From: Pseudocercospora fijiensis CIRAD86
Lineage: Eukaryota > Ascomycota > Dothideomycetes > Mycosphaerellales > Mycosphaerellaceae
Direction of reading: 5' to 3'
Assembly (NCBI RefSeq): GCF_000340215.1
Contig: NW_006921533.1
Coordinates: 8,165,171-8,229,170 of the forward strand
DNA: 64,000 bases
Below are positions 35,200-48,865 of this stretch, in pieces. The translations under genes and the position numbers were made by a program. A model generated the notes under the pieces. That model saw only the letters and a program-made list of their open reading frames with translations, made no database searches and was not told the DNA's origin. Every line of letters begins with the position of its first letter. Position 1 is the stretch's first letter.

Positions 35200-35743
35200 G
35201 ATGAGGCGCGCAGCTCCATACCAGAAGCTTCTGCTTGTAGAGTGGCTTCATGGAGACTGAATACTGCGGGGCAATTGCAGCCAAATCCACCGGTATTGTT
35301 TATGCAGGGCGCGAAGCAGCTCGGTGTTCGGTCCTCGGCATGCACCTCAGGAATACATTTCGCTTGGGAATAACATGAGCATCCGTGAGCATGGCCGAAG
35401 CAGCAATAGGCATCCCGGTTGCTGTACAATGCGAGAGCGATGTCCCACGTGTGATGATTCCGGCCAGCTTTGGGAGCCATCGACCAGGATGGGGAGGTGA
35501 AGATGAAGGGCGGGGTGAGGCTGTCAGCACTGAGTAAGGAGAGCTCAGATGCATTCTTCACGCTCTAGAACATGAGCTCGAGCGCCAATTGACACGTTGT
35601 GCCATTGACGAGTTTGTGTGCGTGCGCCCAGCTTTCAATTCGCATGATAATGCAGCAGCATGCGCGAGATCATGTTGGAGTCGCTCTTGGCGCCACTCAG
35701 TGACTGCGGCACAAGTTCCAGGCGAGACGAGCTCTGTGTCGCA
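35200..35743. other. Intergenic, 3' side of the SPOUT gene
   Basis: Normal composition with overlapping short frames on both strands (for example 35178-35561 minus). No known domain was seen. It borders the MULE on the left. Confidence 0.5.
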
Positions 35744-36914
35744 TCAAGCGTGCTTCCGTGTCTCCACGAGTCCTCTCAGACCGGTCAATCCCACCCAGAC
35801 AGCTTCTTCCGTTCTGATAGTGCGACTTCCCTGTCCTGGGACCAGATTAACCCAGCAATCAAAGAGGTCTGCAGCTTTCTGAACGCCGGCAGCTTGCAGC
35901 TCCTTGTCCGCCTTCAATGCAGCTTCCAGTCCGGCGACACCTCCGAACACGACCAGCAAATGATTCCACGTCGGCTCCACGTGGTCAGGGCTGTCGTTCT
36001 GGATGATAGCACTGAGTGGTTTACCACGCTCGCTGGTACCGATGCTGACATCGTAGCCTCCATCAAAGGAACATTCGGTGAACACAGAGCCGAGCGATGC
36101 TGCCTGCCTCACATTGTATCCCCAGTAATACCCAGCCGACTCGCGAGGCATCTCAGGTGACACCGCGGTACCCATAAAAAGGCCATCCTGCGCGACGTCT
36201 GATTCCAGTTGCACAGTCACACGTGTATTGGAATCGAGTTCGACAGGTATAGAAACCTTCTGAGGCAGACCGCAGTCGACCAGAGTTCCTCCACTTCGCG
36301 CTGGACTGGTGGCTACACCCTCGCGAAACTCACACCACTCATCGCTGCGGAGATGATGGGGCATGTCTAAGCTTGGAAGAGCACCAGCAGTTCGCAAGTC
36401 CGGATGCATAGGGAATAGAGCCTTTCTCAGATTCGGTGGAGTTTCCAAATACGTCAGAACATGATACAGGAAGAAGTTGGGATCCGCGAAAGCTGTGTAG
36501 CCATCACGCTCCGGCGGTCGAGTCTCGGCTTGGCCATCGTCAAACACCACGATCTCGTCGATGCAAAAGACTGCGCAAGCGCGTGCGATTTGGCCGGCGA
36601 GACTGGTCTTCTGATCGGGAGTGACGGCGCTGTTGGTGAAGCATGGTTAGCATTTCATATTGCCTTGCCTTGCGCGTAGCTCGGTGGGTTGGCTGTTGAA
36701 GCATACTTGGCTATTATGCTTCCAGGAAGTGCAATGCTCAGAGTGTGGCTTCGTCCACCTTCAGGTCGGAATACCGCTGAAGGCTTCGAAGTATCTGGAT
36801 CCGATTTCGAGGCGTCGATGTTATCGTCTAGCGTCCGCTTCTTTTCAGATGTCAGATTATTTTTTTGATCTCTACGGCATTTTCAGGACTTACCTTTGAC
36901 TTGTGAGGCGCCAT
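35744..36914 (-). CDS. SPOUT-fold RNA methyltransferase, C9orf114/SPOUT1 family
   Basis: Three minus-strand exons (36894-36914, 36707-36840, 35744-36629) join in frame to 346 aa, close to the family's usual 350-380. The first exon encodes only 7 residues (M-A-P-H-K-S-K); introns are 53 and 77 nt. Family blocks in order are L-S-I-A-L-P-G-S-I-I (about 40-50), S-L-A-G-Q-I-A-R-A (about 60), P-N-F-F-L-Y-H-V-L-T-Y-L-E-T-P-P (about 100), L-P-S-L-D-M-P-H-H-L-R (about 135), a glycine-rich knot segment V-V-F-G-G-V-A-G (about 278) and Q-G-S-R-T-I-R-T-E-E (about 318). The fold binds S-adenosylmethionine in a trefoil knot; the human relative is linked to rRNA methylation. The next gene upstream, also on the minus strand, ends 495 bp away. 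Confidence 0.92.
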
Positions 36915-37409
36915 ATCATATTGTAAATGCGAAGTCGTGAATGGTGATGTTGTTGATTCCTAGCAAGGAGCAAAAGTTTGTTTGAATGTCGGTTGTGTCT
37001 GCCGATCTTCGGCCGAATGACCCCCGGAGCCTTGAGGCCATCAACATCAACATTGTTGCATTTTTCCCTCTACAACCTCCTTCGGAATACCCCCAAGATA
37101 CGCTGAGACGTTGAAGCAGCGATCGGAAGAGTTGCTCACTATTTATTAGAATGGAAGTGCGACTATTCTTATGACTAGATTCGCTGCTTACCCAGCGGTT
37201 AGACTGCTCCTTCTGTCCTTACTAAGGCAATCTTGCGCCTATGACTGACAAATTGAGCATGCCACGGTGTACGTTGGCTACTCCGTTCCAGAATTCATGT
37301 ATATATGAACGCTGTAAGACTCGACAACAGGCTCTTCCGTCTTTGTGGACCCATCTCGAACCTCGACGCTCACCGCTACTACTAGGATCACTACATAGGT
37401 CCCGTCCAT
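36915..37409. promoter_or_regulatory. Intergenic, promoter side of the SPOUT gene
   Basis: About 495 bp between two minus-strand genes. It must contain the 3' end of the Gal80-like transcript and the promoter of the methyltransferase gene. No specific motif stands out. Confidence 0.45.
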
Positions 37410-38728
37410 CTACTGCTCATATAAGATCCAATCCAGCTGTCCGTGGCGCCAAACAGCACTGTCAAAAGTTGCGCAGGACGCCTCCTCAACCCTACCTTCA
37501 GCATAAAGATCATACAGCTTCCCAACATTCCGAGACCTTGCAGCAATCACTTCTTGCCAATCTTCCCAAAGCCATTCAACGCTCTTCACCTCACCAGACG
37601 CGAAGTCATGAAGCTCAATGGGCACCGGGTAACTATTGGACTCTGACTGCAGAAATGGGCCTCTCTCACTAGTCACCCGGATTTCCGCGTTTTCGCAATT
37701 GATGGTCCAGATGAATGGGAGAGTTCCTGGGAAAGGAGGACCTTTACGGAAGTTGACGATCTTTACAGCATTTATCAGTAAATGCTTACTGAAGGACAAA
37801 GCTTCCTTATCACTCACAAGACTGGCTCCTTTCGCGACACGGCTTGATGCCTGCAGAGTTCCGTGTATAGACAGGAGGTCGGGAACGTCAGAAGTGTACT
37901 TTCCCTTCACTTTTCCATCCGCGCCATTGATCCTCTGTTCAGGATGTTGGATCTGGGAGTGAGAATGGAAGCTTTCGAATTCTCCTAGGACCGAATGAAC
38001 GAAATCTATCACTATTGCATTGCATATTAGCCGCCAGCCAGCCAGCCTGCCAAAAGCGACCAGGAAGGAGCCTTACTATGCCCGAAAGCAATCGTGATTG
38101 GATTCCCACCGACTTTCTTCTCGAGAAAATACGCCAGACCTTCGGAAATCGAGTCGCGGTTACTGTACAGGGTGAAAGCCTGCAGCGAACTACTCAAAAC
38201 TTTGCCGACATGTCCAGATGTGAGAAGTTCTCTCAACTTGACCGACACAGGCCCAACGCGTGCTTGGAGACCAACGAGCGTGCGCGATCCACTCTTGCGT
38301 GCAAGTCCTGCAAGCTCAGTGGCTCTTTGCAGATTTTCTGCTAATGGCCACTCCACGAATACAGCTTTGCCGGCTTCGATACTAGGCTTGATGGTGTCGT
38401 AGTGGACGTCAACACGGGTTGTGCAGACGACGAGGTCGATGTCTTCATCTTTGGCGAGATCTTCTGCTGAACCGTAGGCTTTGGTATCTGGAGGTAGGTT
38501 GTAAATTTCGATGGCGCGCTTGGCGGCGTCAACGCTGGAGTTCAATAGGGCTTTGATCTCGAATCGATCTCGACCTCGCTTAGATAGCAGGTATGGAAGA
38601 TGTCCATCGCTGGCACTTGTCAGCATGTTGACTGTTGTTGAGCATCAACAAACTGTTCCCCCACACCGTGCCCAAGATGTCTTCGCCGACTTGGAAAGCC
38701 CGATCAATGCTATTCTGATCGGTGCCAT
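37410..38728 (-). CDS. Gal80-like Gfo/Idh/MocA protein without catalytic lysine
   Basis: Three minus-strand exons (38667-38728, 38077-38615, 37410-38011) join in frame to 400 aa; introns are 51 and 65 nt. The N-terminus begins M-A-P-I-R-I-A-L-I-G-L, the Rossmann dinucleotide-binding strand, and continues through D-L-V-V-C-T-T. At about residue 115 the motif reads V-E-W-P-L-A. Catalytic members of the family have E-K-P here, with Lys as a key residue; the yeast galactose repressor Gal80 has E-W-A-L-A. The G-N-P-I-T-I-A-F-G-H segment leads into the C-terminal alpha/beta domain. The changed motif points to a regulatory, NAD(P)-binding sensor rather than an oxidoreductase. It is divergent from the acetate-transporter-like gene, 861 bp apart. 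Fungal paralogues are numerous, so the substrate or partner is unknown. Confidence 0.87.
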
Positions 38729-39589
38729 TCTTACGAGCAGGAATGTCAGTCACTTCATGCAATCGGTCTTCTGTCGAGAGACGGGCTTATTATACTTCAT
38801 GATTCTGGGTGCTCGTTGCATTTGTCAGCCCACAGACGATTCAGCTTTCAAAGCAGTCTCCTGTCACACAAGCATCAAGCGATCAAGATCCGAAGACCGC
38901 CTTTGTGCATTTTTCCTGCATTAATTCTTGTCCATCTTGATGCAAAAGGTGCAAAGCATCCGAGGGCAGCCCAAGCAACACCGCTGGCGACCGCATTGCG
39001 TGCGCCTCATCCGCACAGCATGCGCTCACATGCGTTCTCTCAGCTCAGCTCTCGCACACCATCCGTCTGCTTCCTTCCCTCAGACATCTTCATTCACGAG
39101 CAACAAACAGTGCATATACCATTCCCTCTCTTCCAAACCCTCCCAAAACGCCTCGGTATATCACCGCCGATCACTGCCAATCCTGGTATCAGCTTCAACA
39201 AGACCAATTCTCCTGATATTTAGCCTGTGAATTCCTCTTGATCAATAACCGTTTTATCGAACGATTGTGTATTTATGACTTGTTACAGGGATCTCAAGCA
39301 TTCCCGTTTGATCCCGTCCGGAGATAGACTTCGGGAAGCCTCACGACTGAACATCCGCACTACCTGCCTACCCCAGATTGCGTGCTTTCTCCCATCCATG
39401 ACCATCGAGTAGAGTTCAGTAGTCTTGCAGGTGTCGCTTTTGAAGATGACGAGTAGGATGCTGTGAAAGCAAAGTGTGCAGTTGACGCCATACCATAGAG
39501 ACATTCAAAAAGCCTCACGAAGGTCCTCAGATTCTTTCAATCCCATTGTCTTTTTCCCTCCTGCTTGTTGTATTTCCACCACAGCCATC
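38729..39589. promoter_or_regulatory. Divergent intergenic promoter region
   Basis: 861 bp lie between two start codons on opposite strands, so both promoters sit here. The plus-strand half near the transporter has pyrimidine-rich stretches (about 39541-39585), common just upstream of fungal start codons. Open frames within it are short and overlapping. Confidence 0.6.
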
Positions 39590-40529
39590 ATGACCCACGA
39601 AACCCGCATCGAGCAACTCGAAGATCTCAAAAACATCTCAACCAACGCCGACTTCTACGAGAAGCTCGCATCCGGCCGGATCGCGACTTCAGAGGCTTCC
39701 GCATCGACGATATCTGGTGATGTCGCAAGCAAAACTTTTGCGCAACCGTACTGCGTCCCCGTGCCGATAACGTTGAAAGCGCAGCTGGGAAGTCCTACGG
39801 CTTTGGGAATTGGGGCGTTCGCTACTACGCTGACGACGTTGTCGTTCGCTTTGATGGGGTTTCGTGGAGTTACGGTTACGAATGCTTTTGTGGGGAATTT
39901 CTTCGCGGTGGCGGGGATTGGGATGGTGGGTATTATTATTTTTCTCTTGTCGTGCCGCATGTGGGATGCTGACGTTCTCTTCAAGGCGGTTTCGGCTAAC
40001 TGGGAGCTGGTGCTTGGAAACACGTATGCGTACACGGTCTTGTTCGCTTTCGGGATGTTCTATCTCGGACTTGGAGTTATCGTGACGCCGTATTTTGGTG
40101 TTGCTGAATCGTATGGCGGCGCGCATACACCAGAGTATAACAATGCACTGGGGTTTTTTGTTCTCAGTAAGTCTCGATTTTCCTGCACGATGCTCGTGTC
40201 CCAGCGGCTGCTAACGATGGCGTATAGTGTGGGCTGTGTGGAACCTCTTCTTCTTGATAGGAAGCCTGCCGCTCAATCTTGTGTACATTGGCATTTTCTT
40301 TACGGTGCAGATGGCCTTCACTCTCGCTGCTGCTGCGTATTTCTTGGCCGCGGATGGTGAAGCTGAGACCGCTAGCGCTGTGAACACTGCTGCTGGAGCT
40401 TTTGCGTTTGCATCAGGTATGCTAGGCTATTACACCGTAGCTAACCTTATGTGCGCGGAATGCTTGCATTTCAGCTTCCCGATGGGTGATACAAGTCGGT
40501 TCTTCAGGAAGAAGCAGAAGAGCGCATAG
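39590..40529 (+). CDS. GPR1/FUN34/YaaH family membrane transporter (acetate type)
   Basis: Two plus-strand exons (39590-40166 and 40228-40529, intron 61 nt) give 292 aa. The ATG chosen follows a cagccatc context and gives the usual hydrophilic cytosolic N-terminus of about 60 residues; an upstream in-frame start exists but lacks support. About six hydrophobic segments follow: roughly residues 70-90, 98-120, 135-160, 190-210, 215-237 and 245-265. The segment L-G-S-P-T-A-L-G-I-G-A-F stands where the family signature normally has N-P-A-P-L-G-L, so this is a divergent member. G-N-T-Y-A-Y-T-V-L-F matches the conserved G-N-T-F block. The protein ends in a basic F-R-K-K-Q-K tail. Relatives (Ady2, AcpA) import acetate or act in ammonium export. 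Confidence 0.87.
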
Positions 40530-43500
40530 GAGGCGGATAAGAAGGGGGCTGTCGCGAGGAGATGGAATAATGATCGATCCTAGAGATAGAAAAGTTATTT
40601 GTGAACGTCACTTGCCAACGATCAATTCCTTATTCTCATCCAGAACTGCCGTGGGTGTCATCAGTGCCTCTGTCATAAACCGCGTTCAATACTGCCGATT
40701 TGACGAGCCGTCGTGACGGTGATTCGAAGGTCTGGCTGCGGAAGCATTGACATGGGAAGAACAACTCAAGCAACTGCAGAAGGCGCAGTACATGCAAACC
40801 TGCCACCTCATGGAGCCGCTTGTATGCTCGCACAGCTCAGGATGGCTTTCCCATCAGAATCGGGCGAGGTGGCAGAAGGCCGATGCTCGGGTGCCTGACA
40901 AAGGGATCAACAGGCTCGTGCATTTGAGTCTTTCATTTCCGCCGCCGGAGACAGCTCCGCGCCAGAACCACTCTTCGATTCAAGATACGCCCAAACCTCC
41001 GCCTGTACCACGTTTGCATGCTTGTCGAAGTCCGAAATCCTCGATCGCTCGAGATATCATATGACTTGGAGCCTTTGTGAGGCCGACTACAATCACATGC
41101 CGCTTTACCAATCTCGAGCCATTCAGTTGTTCGATTCCTCCGACGCAGCAGAGCCCACGAAATCTAGACCTTAGACCAGCGCCTTCAGGCGGCGTCCATG
41201 GAAAAGCGAAAAGCGCATGCTTGATACTCACCAGCGGAGCTCGGATCAAACAGAGAAATAGACCAGCTTAATGCGGGCTATGAGAAGAAAGGGGTGCATA
41301 TGTGGTGGAGGTGAAGAGCTAGGACCCAAGGACGAAGAGCCTCGTGTTGCTCGGGATGGAGGATCATTGTGGCATTCTGGCCTAGATACCAACCATGTAC
41401 AGCACGCGATGCTCCTCATGCTGGTCTCGGATTGAGTGTCGATGATCGAAGATCATCCAAAAAGCTGCTATCTGCATCGCAAACCGTCATGCTCCGGGCA
41501 AAGGCGACGCCTTCTTCAGAGCACCGCAGACATGAGCGCCTCCTCGCAAGATTGCAATATTGGAGGTCTGACAGCCGCGTCTGTACCTACCAGTTCTGGG
41601 AGCCTATTTTGTTGGCAATCAAAAGCTGCCAATCCGCTAGCAGCAGATAACATCCGGCCATACTATGCAGTTCGAGCAGAAGGGCTTGCCATTCCGCCTT
41701 CGAGCGTCGATTGCTGGCAGCGAAAGGAGACGGTATACGATGCCGCGGGAGCTGGAATGAGCCCAAGCCAGCAAAAGAGACCACCTCAAGCAGACAAGAG
41801 TCTGCTATATGGGCATGGTGCCGGAATGTGCCGATCTGAAATGCTCCGCTCATAGACCCCGGTTCTCTCAAGGTCTGGCGAAGGCCTCTGCATCCAGATA
41901 TGCGGTACCGCAAACACACTTGCGACAGATCCTAGCGATCGCATTACGGGTGACTGGTGTCGTCCTTCGATCGAGTTGGAGTGGAATTCAAGTCCTGTCC
42001 CAAGCATTCTGCCAGAAGAACGCTCGGTCTCGCTGGTCAATTGAAGCAGCATGACACTCGGTACATCCCAGGCAGGTCGACCTTCCGAACCATTTTCGTC
42101 TACAGCTCTGGAAGACGATGCGATGTGGTTTATGGCATGTCTTGTAGAATGACTTTGCCTTCGTCCACACGCAGTGATCATGAAGGATATTGGGTTGATG
42201 TCTATCGATTCGGAGAAGCAGAATTGCCGCAGGTCGAGCGCAAAATGCCTCATTCGGACAGAACACTTGAGCAGCATGAGTCTGAGCTTCCTCAATGGAG
42301 CATTCTTGGGCGAATGCCACAACGATATCATCAGACCGTTCGGGCTGCGAATCAGACGTTCTGCGAACAGCTTTGACTGCAAGCGGCGGTGGTACTCATG
42401 TTCCACAATACCACCTCTCAACGGCGCAGTGTAGCAGTCTGAATTGCGATCAAGGCGTGCTCAGAAGATTCTCAAGCATGTGGCCGCACGCTTCCAGCCC
42501 AATGTCAGACCAGCAATGAATTGAGTTCTTGTCGAGTAAGCAAGACGAGGGGAGACGAAAAGCTTTTGTCCCACACTGGAGCTTTTCGCAGCCTGTGCTA
42601 TTGTCCAACCCATCGACCGGCTCGAAGGGTTGAGTGTGTTCACCGCATGGTGTTACGCAGTGGCCCTCGATCGTGGGCAGAGAAAGGTACCGCCGACCGA
42701 GTGGTATCCGTTGGCTCGTGGCAGGCTCCTCTCCGCTCTCGGCCGACAAACCATATTCCCTGCTCTTTCTTGATGCCGCCACGAGCTGGTCACTCATTGC
42801 AGGCCCAGCGATCGACCAGTTCCGACGCTGCACAACCTCCTCTTGTCTTCCTCGCGCCTTTGTCGAGCCATCTGTTATCTTGAAGCTTGAGCAAGGCTTT
42901 CCATGGTCCGTATCCCCCACAGATTCTCATCCTGCCTGCTCTGCATCTTTGAGTTGGCTCAGGATGGCCTGGTAGCTTTGCTCATTGCACTGCACAAAAG
43001 CAGTCGTCCGGCTCAGGCGGATTCAAAGTGCGGCTTGGGAGGTTGTCGAAGCTGCAAGACAATGCTCGATGATGGCGGAAGCGCTTTGGAAGATGACGAT
43101 TCTGTGTCTCTCGCTCTCTCAATCGTTTCCTCTGCCTCATTATCCTTGACGTTTATCGAACGGAGCTCTGAGTGCGCACTCGTTGAGATACATCGGTGTG
43201 TGCCCCTCGTGAAGGAGCGACCTGTCGAGAAGATGGCGGGATTTCGTTGCAGCGGCCTTGCGCGAGAGGAATCACCATGTTCGAGACTGGTCGACTCATG
43301 CTATTGCATCTAGGCATTGCGTCTGCGTCTGTGAGAAATAGCAATCTGGCCGTTGGAATGGAGAGGCTCAAGACTCCGCCGGAAGACATCAAGTCAGGGA
43401 AGCTTCGGCATTGCTGTACGGAAGGAAGATCACAACGCAAGGAGAACAAGACAAAACAAATTCGCAACGATATTGCTATTTGGCAGCTATCTGCTCAAAG

Positions 43501-44340
43501 ACTGGCAATGATGATGGGCTTTGCTATCCCTTCTATCATCCAGCCTCAGCTTCTGTTGCTCCCCAAAGCTGGTCGAGAAGGCAGCGGAGGCCAGTGGCAG
43601 CACATGCCACGATTCTGCATGCCATCTGCGTTATAGCAGCTGTACGGTCATAACCGCTTTGTTCTTCGCTCCGTCACAGATTGCTGTTGCTGTTGCGCCT
43701 CATCCAGGCCTTCGTGTGCATGCAGGACCAAAGCCATCAGCGTCCTCCCTCTCCAGCGTCGATGCTATGCTTCGCAGGCTTGAGATCTGGCGAATCTTCC
43801 CAATCGCCGTATCATCTGGCGCAAGTGCATCTGCCGCAATAAGCCTGCTGTCGCGGGCAAGCTTGGGAGTGATAATTTTCACGGCCAGCTCAAGGCGATT
43901 AGCCAGCCTCTTTACTGCTGGGCTGTCGCTAGTTCTTGTCGGACTGATGCCACATTGGAGACTGTACCTTGCTACATGCCTTGCTGGCCAAAGCCTCAGA
44001 TGTTCCTGCATGTCGTTCCGGCTCTCAGCACGCACGACAATGAATAGTCAAGCTGAGACCGGTGGCTGTCCATCAGCACTGCAATGGCTATGCTTCTATC
44101 GAACCTACGCTTCCTCTGGCTACATAAGAAGCTCTGTCTTGTCTTGTAGGACATGTAGGTAAAGCCTCCCATTGTCATTGTCATCTCTCTTGGCCTGGAC
44201 CCCTCCATAGGCCTGCTGCAGCCGTTGCCTGGGTGTGTCATGCTCGCGTGAAGGAAGCTGCGGGCACTGCCGCCTCGCCGCGAGATCAAAATCTTCTCAC
44301 ACCGGCCTCCACTCTTCCTTCCGCACACCCACACAAGAAA
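40530..44340. other. 3.8-kb stretch without a recognisable gene
   Basis: The composition is normal and not RIP-like. Many short and medium frames overlap on both strands, the longest being 43521-44162 plus (213 codons) and 41786-42421 minus (211 codons). None contains a known domain, no pair of frames joins through good splice sites into a convincing protein, and opposite-strand frames are equally long. It could be a decayed gene, a lineage-specific locus or non-coding RNA. Confidence 0.5.
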
Positions 44341-44383
44341 AGTACGTATACCCCCATCATGCCCCTTATTGACGTTCATACAG

Positions 44384-44882
44384 CAAGCACAAAGTGATAG
44401 CAGCAAGTTCTGATGGCCGCCTTTGCCTGGATTGGCTCAGCCTGACCAAGGTGATTGAGCGCCTCGCGGCAAACTGGGCCTGGACCTGGACTCATCCAGC
44501 GCCGGCCTTCTATGGCTGTCAGGTAAGCAGTATCATCCCTTCACGTCCACCATCACCATCATCTGCTGACACACGCTCACAGTATCAGCAATATGCTGTG
44601 CGTTGCGTTGTCGCGCTTCGACTCCGAGTGGCAGTCACCACCACCGAGTCAGCCGCCTGCCAGCCACGGCTCACGCTGGCTGGCAAAACAAACCTGGTGA
44701 GCATTCTCCGCTTCCTCTCGATAGTTTTATCCACTGACACGCTTCACAGCGACAGCCAACTTCTGCGCATCACGCTGCAACACCGTGGCGACTCGTCACC
44801 CTGCTTCAGCACCGAGCAGCTGCGGTGAGGTGAGGAATCACTCAAGCCTTTCACGCCCGTCCACCGAGTATCGATCCACTTG
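44384..44882 (+). other. Candidate spliced transcript upstream of the helicase
   Basis: Good fungal splice sites occur in series: donor GTAAGC at 44523 with acceptor ending 44582 (60 nt); donor GTGAGC at 44697 with acceptor ending 44749 (53 nt); donor GTGAGT at 44883 with acceptor ending 44935 (53 nt). Exons 44384-44522, 44583-44696 and 44750 onward keep one reading frame open until a TGA at 44829-44831, giving a Ser/Ala/Arg-rich peptide with no known domain. The spacing matches that of the helicase introns. It may be a spliced 5' leader of the helicase, a small unknown gene or a non-coding RNA. Confidence 0.35.
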
Positions 44883-44935
44883 GTGAGTATCTCGACCACT
44901 TCACGTCGCAACATTCAGCTGACCTAGCTTCGCAG

Positions 44936-46519
44936 CGCCTACAGTACTCTATGCAGTGGTCTGTCCTTTCAGGTCTGCTAAGCACTGCCTCGCATCGCTG
45001 AGCTGGCGTTTCTGACGGCACACATCTCGTCGAGATGGTGATGCTCGATGCACCTGCTGGGCAAGCCAATGGCCGTCTGCTGCCACACGAGCTACAATGC
45101 CACGTTCCGCTGCATTCTGCTGTGGGTCTATTCAAGCCTCATTTTCGACTTTGACACGCAAGAAGCACCAGTCACGTCAATTTTCGCACCACAGTCTGCT
45201 CGGCGCTCTCCACAACACCACAAAAGGCATGAAAGCCCGAGCACTGCTTCAGCTTTCGGCCTTGCTGCGATCATCAAGGGCTGCATGCCACCTCCAGCAA
45301 CAGAAGCCAGCACACAGCAAGCGCAATATTTGAACCATCTACAACATCCCCAGACACCGTGCACATCGGCCAAAGATGTTCCCATCTGGCGCCACCTCGG
45401 AGCTTGCACCTTCCTATTTGGGCACTGCTCGCGCAAGGCTGTGCCAAGCTTGCACCAGATTCGCCAAGCACTCCAAATGCACCTCCTCCTCCGCGCCAAG
45501 CCGTGTCGAGCACGCCAGCAGGAAGCTGCGTCTCTCCACTTGGCTGCCACTGCCATCATCTTTCAGTGGCACGCGCATCCTCAAGACAAGAGACGCCTAC
45601 ACTCCGTCCCAACTGCTCGCTATTTCGTCAAGGCGTTCGTCTGTCCAGACAGCCTTCGCAGAGAGGCTTGCAGCAGTCTTCACATCGACATGCACTTTCA
45701 AGCTCACCACTCGGTGCATTGGCAGTTCCTACACTTCAGCCTTGGGCCTACAGCAGCGGTGTCTGGCACAGTCCACACGTGCCTCATGCTCAGATGCTCC
45801 ATCAAAGGCACGCAGCTCCTCTCAGGACTAGCACTCGCCTTGAGCAGGCTCAGATGGCTCTCACACCACGCCTCGAGCCGTCTGGCAAGCCATGCGAGTT
45901 CGTACACCCACAGCATTCAGCAGATCCAGCCATCATTCTCGCTGGTGTCAAGCGCTCAGCCTGCCTCAACGCTGCCTTACCACTGCAGAGGCGTAGCTGC
46001 ATGCTATTTCACGGTCAGCTCGCTCGCCTCCTTCGAACGCGGTGGCTGCAGTCACTTTACTGGCATCAGTGTGGCGACAAGTTCACTGCAACTTCGCCAA
46101 ACGTCGAGCAGATAACAAGGCTCCCTCCTCACGCCTGCTCCAGCGCAAGAAGTCTCATTTGGACTCTGCTCTGCATCACGTGCGGCAGCGAGAAGTTTCT
46201 GCGCTCACCTCCGAGCTCGCCGAACGCGCGCCTGCCTTCAGTCGCTCCAGGGTCCACTTCACCGGTCAGAGGTGCCTGCTGTTTCTTCAGCAGCTCCATC
46301 GACTTTCTTCGACTTCCATCCACCCACGTTTGTCTCAACAAACATCCGAGCTCCTTCGAGGCCTCTTCGACGCACGTCCGCCTTTGACACCAAAGGCCCC
46401 AGAACTTGCGAGCGCTATCACTTTGTGCTTGCTGTTGCTCCACGCGACGCGGTACATCTCAGAACGGGTCCGAGCTTTTTTCCAGTCTGAGCTTCTGCTG
46501 ACTTTTTCTACTTAAACAG
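44936..46519 (+). other. C/CA-rich region before the helicase leader
   Basis: About 1.6 kb in which stop codons are unusually rare on the plus strand; long frames coexist in two phases (45048-46115, 355 codons; 45359-46387, 342 codons). Neither translation shows a domain; both are rich in Ser, His, Gln, Leu and Cys, as expected from a biased C/A composition. It ends in a strong acceptor-like site (pyrimidine run, then cag at 46517-46519). I interpret it as upstream non-coding sequence, perhaps containing a leader intron. Confidence 0.4.
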
Positions 46520-46754
46520 TGCCCGCGCCATCACAGTCTGGTGAAGACAAGAACCTCCAACCACACGAAGGCAACCCAGACCACTGGAAGCGCAATCCTC
46601 TCGGCAGACGCTATCAATTCGGCGGACTGTCCAATCCATTCCGCAACGTTGACTTCGAGAATCCCTCTGTTCAAGGCAACGAGGATCTCCACGACACTGC
46701 ATCAGAGTCATCTGAGTCATCTGCATCGTCTGCATCATCCCCATCAACCCCACC
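46520..46754 (+). other. ATG-free leader of the helicase (5' UTR)
   Basis: 235 nt run from the acceptor-like cag at 46519 to the helicase start without a single ATG on the plus strand. This supports 46755 as the first start codon reached by scanning ribosomes. A different frame is open through the leader and on to 47061, overlapping the helicase start, but its first ATG is at 46765. Confidence 0.6.

Positions 46755-48865
<2,111 letters not shown>

Noticed and set aside
25100..35210. An 8-11 bp target duplication around the MULE
   Set aside because: No matching words were found next to either inverted arm, so no duplication is claimed.
43521..44162. 213-codon plus-strand frame
   Set aside because: A 111-codon frame lies opposite to it, neither has a recognisable domain, and Ser/Cys/Leu-rich content looks like random translation.
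45048..46387. Two long overlapping plus-strand frames (355 and 342 codons) as protein-coding genes
   Set aside because: They overlap in different phases, have biased low-complexity composition, contain no domain, and sit in a stop-poor C/A-rich stretch where long frames are expected by chance.
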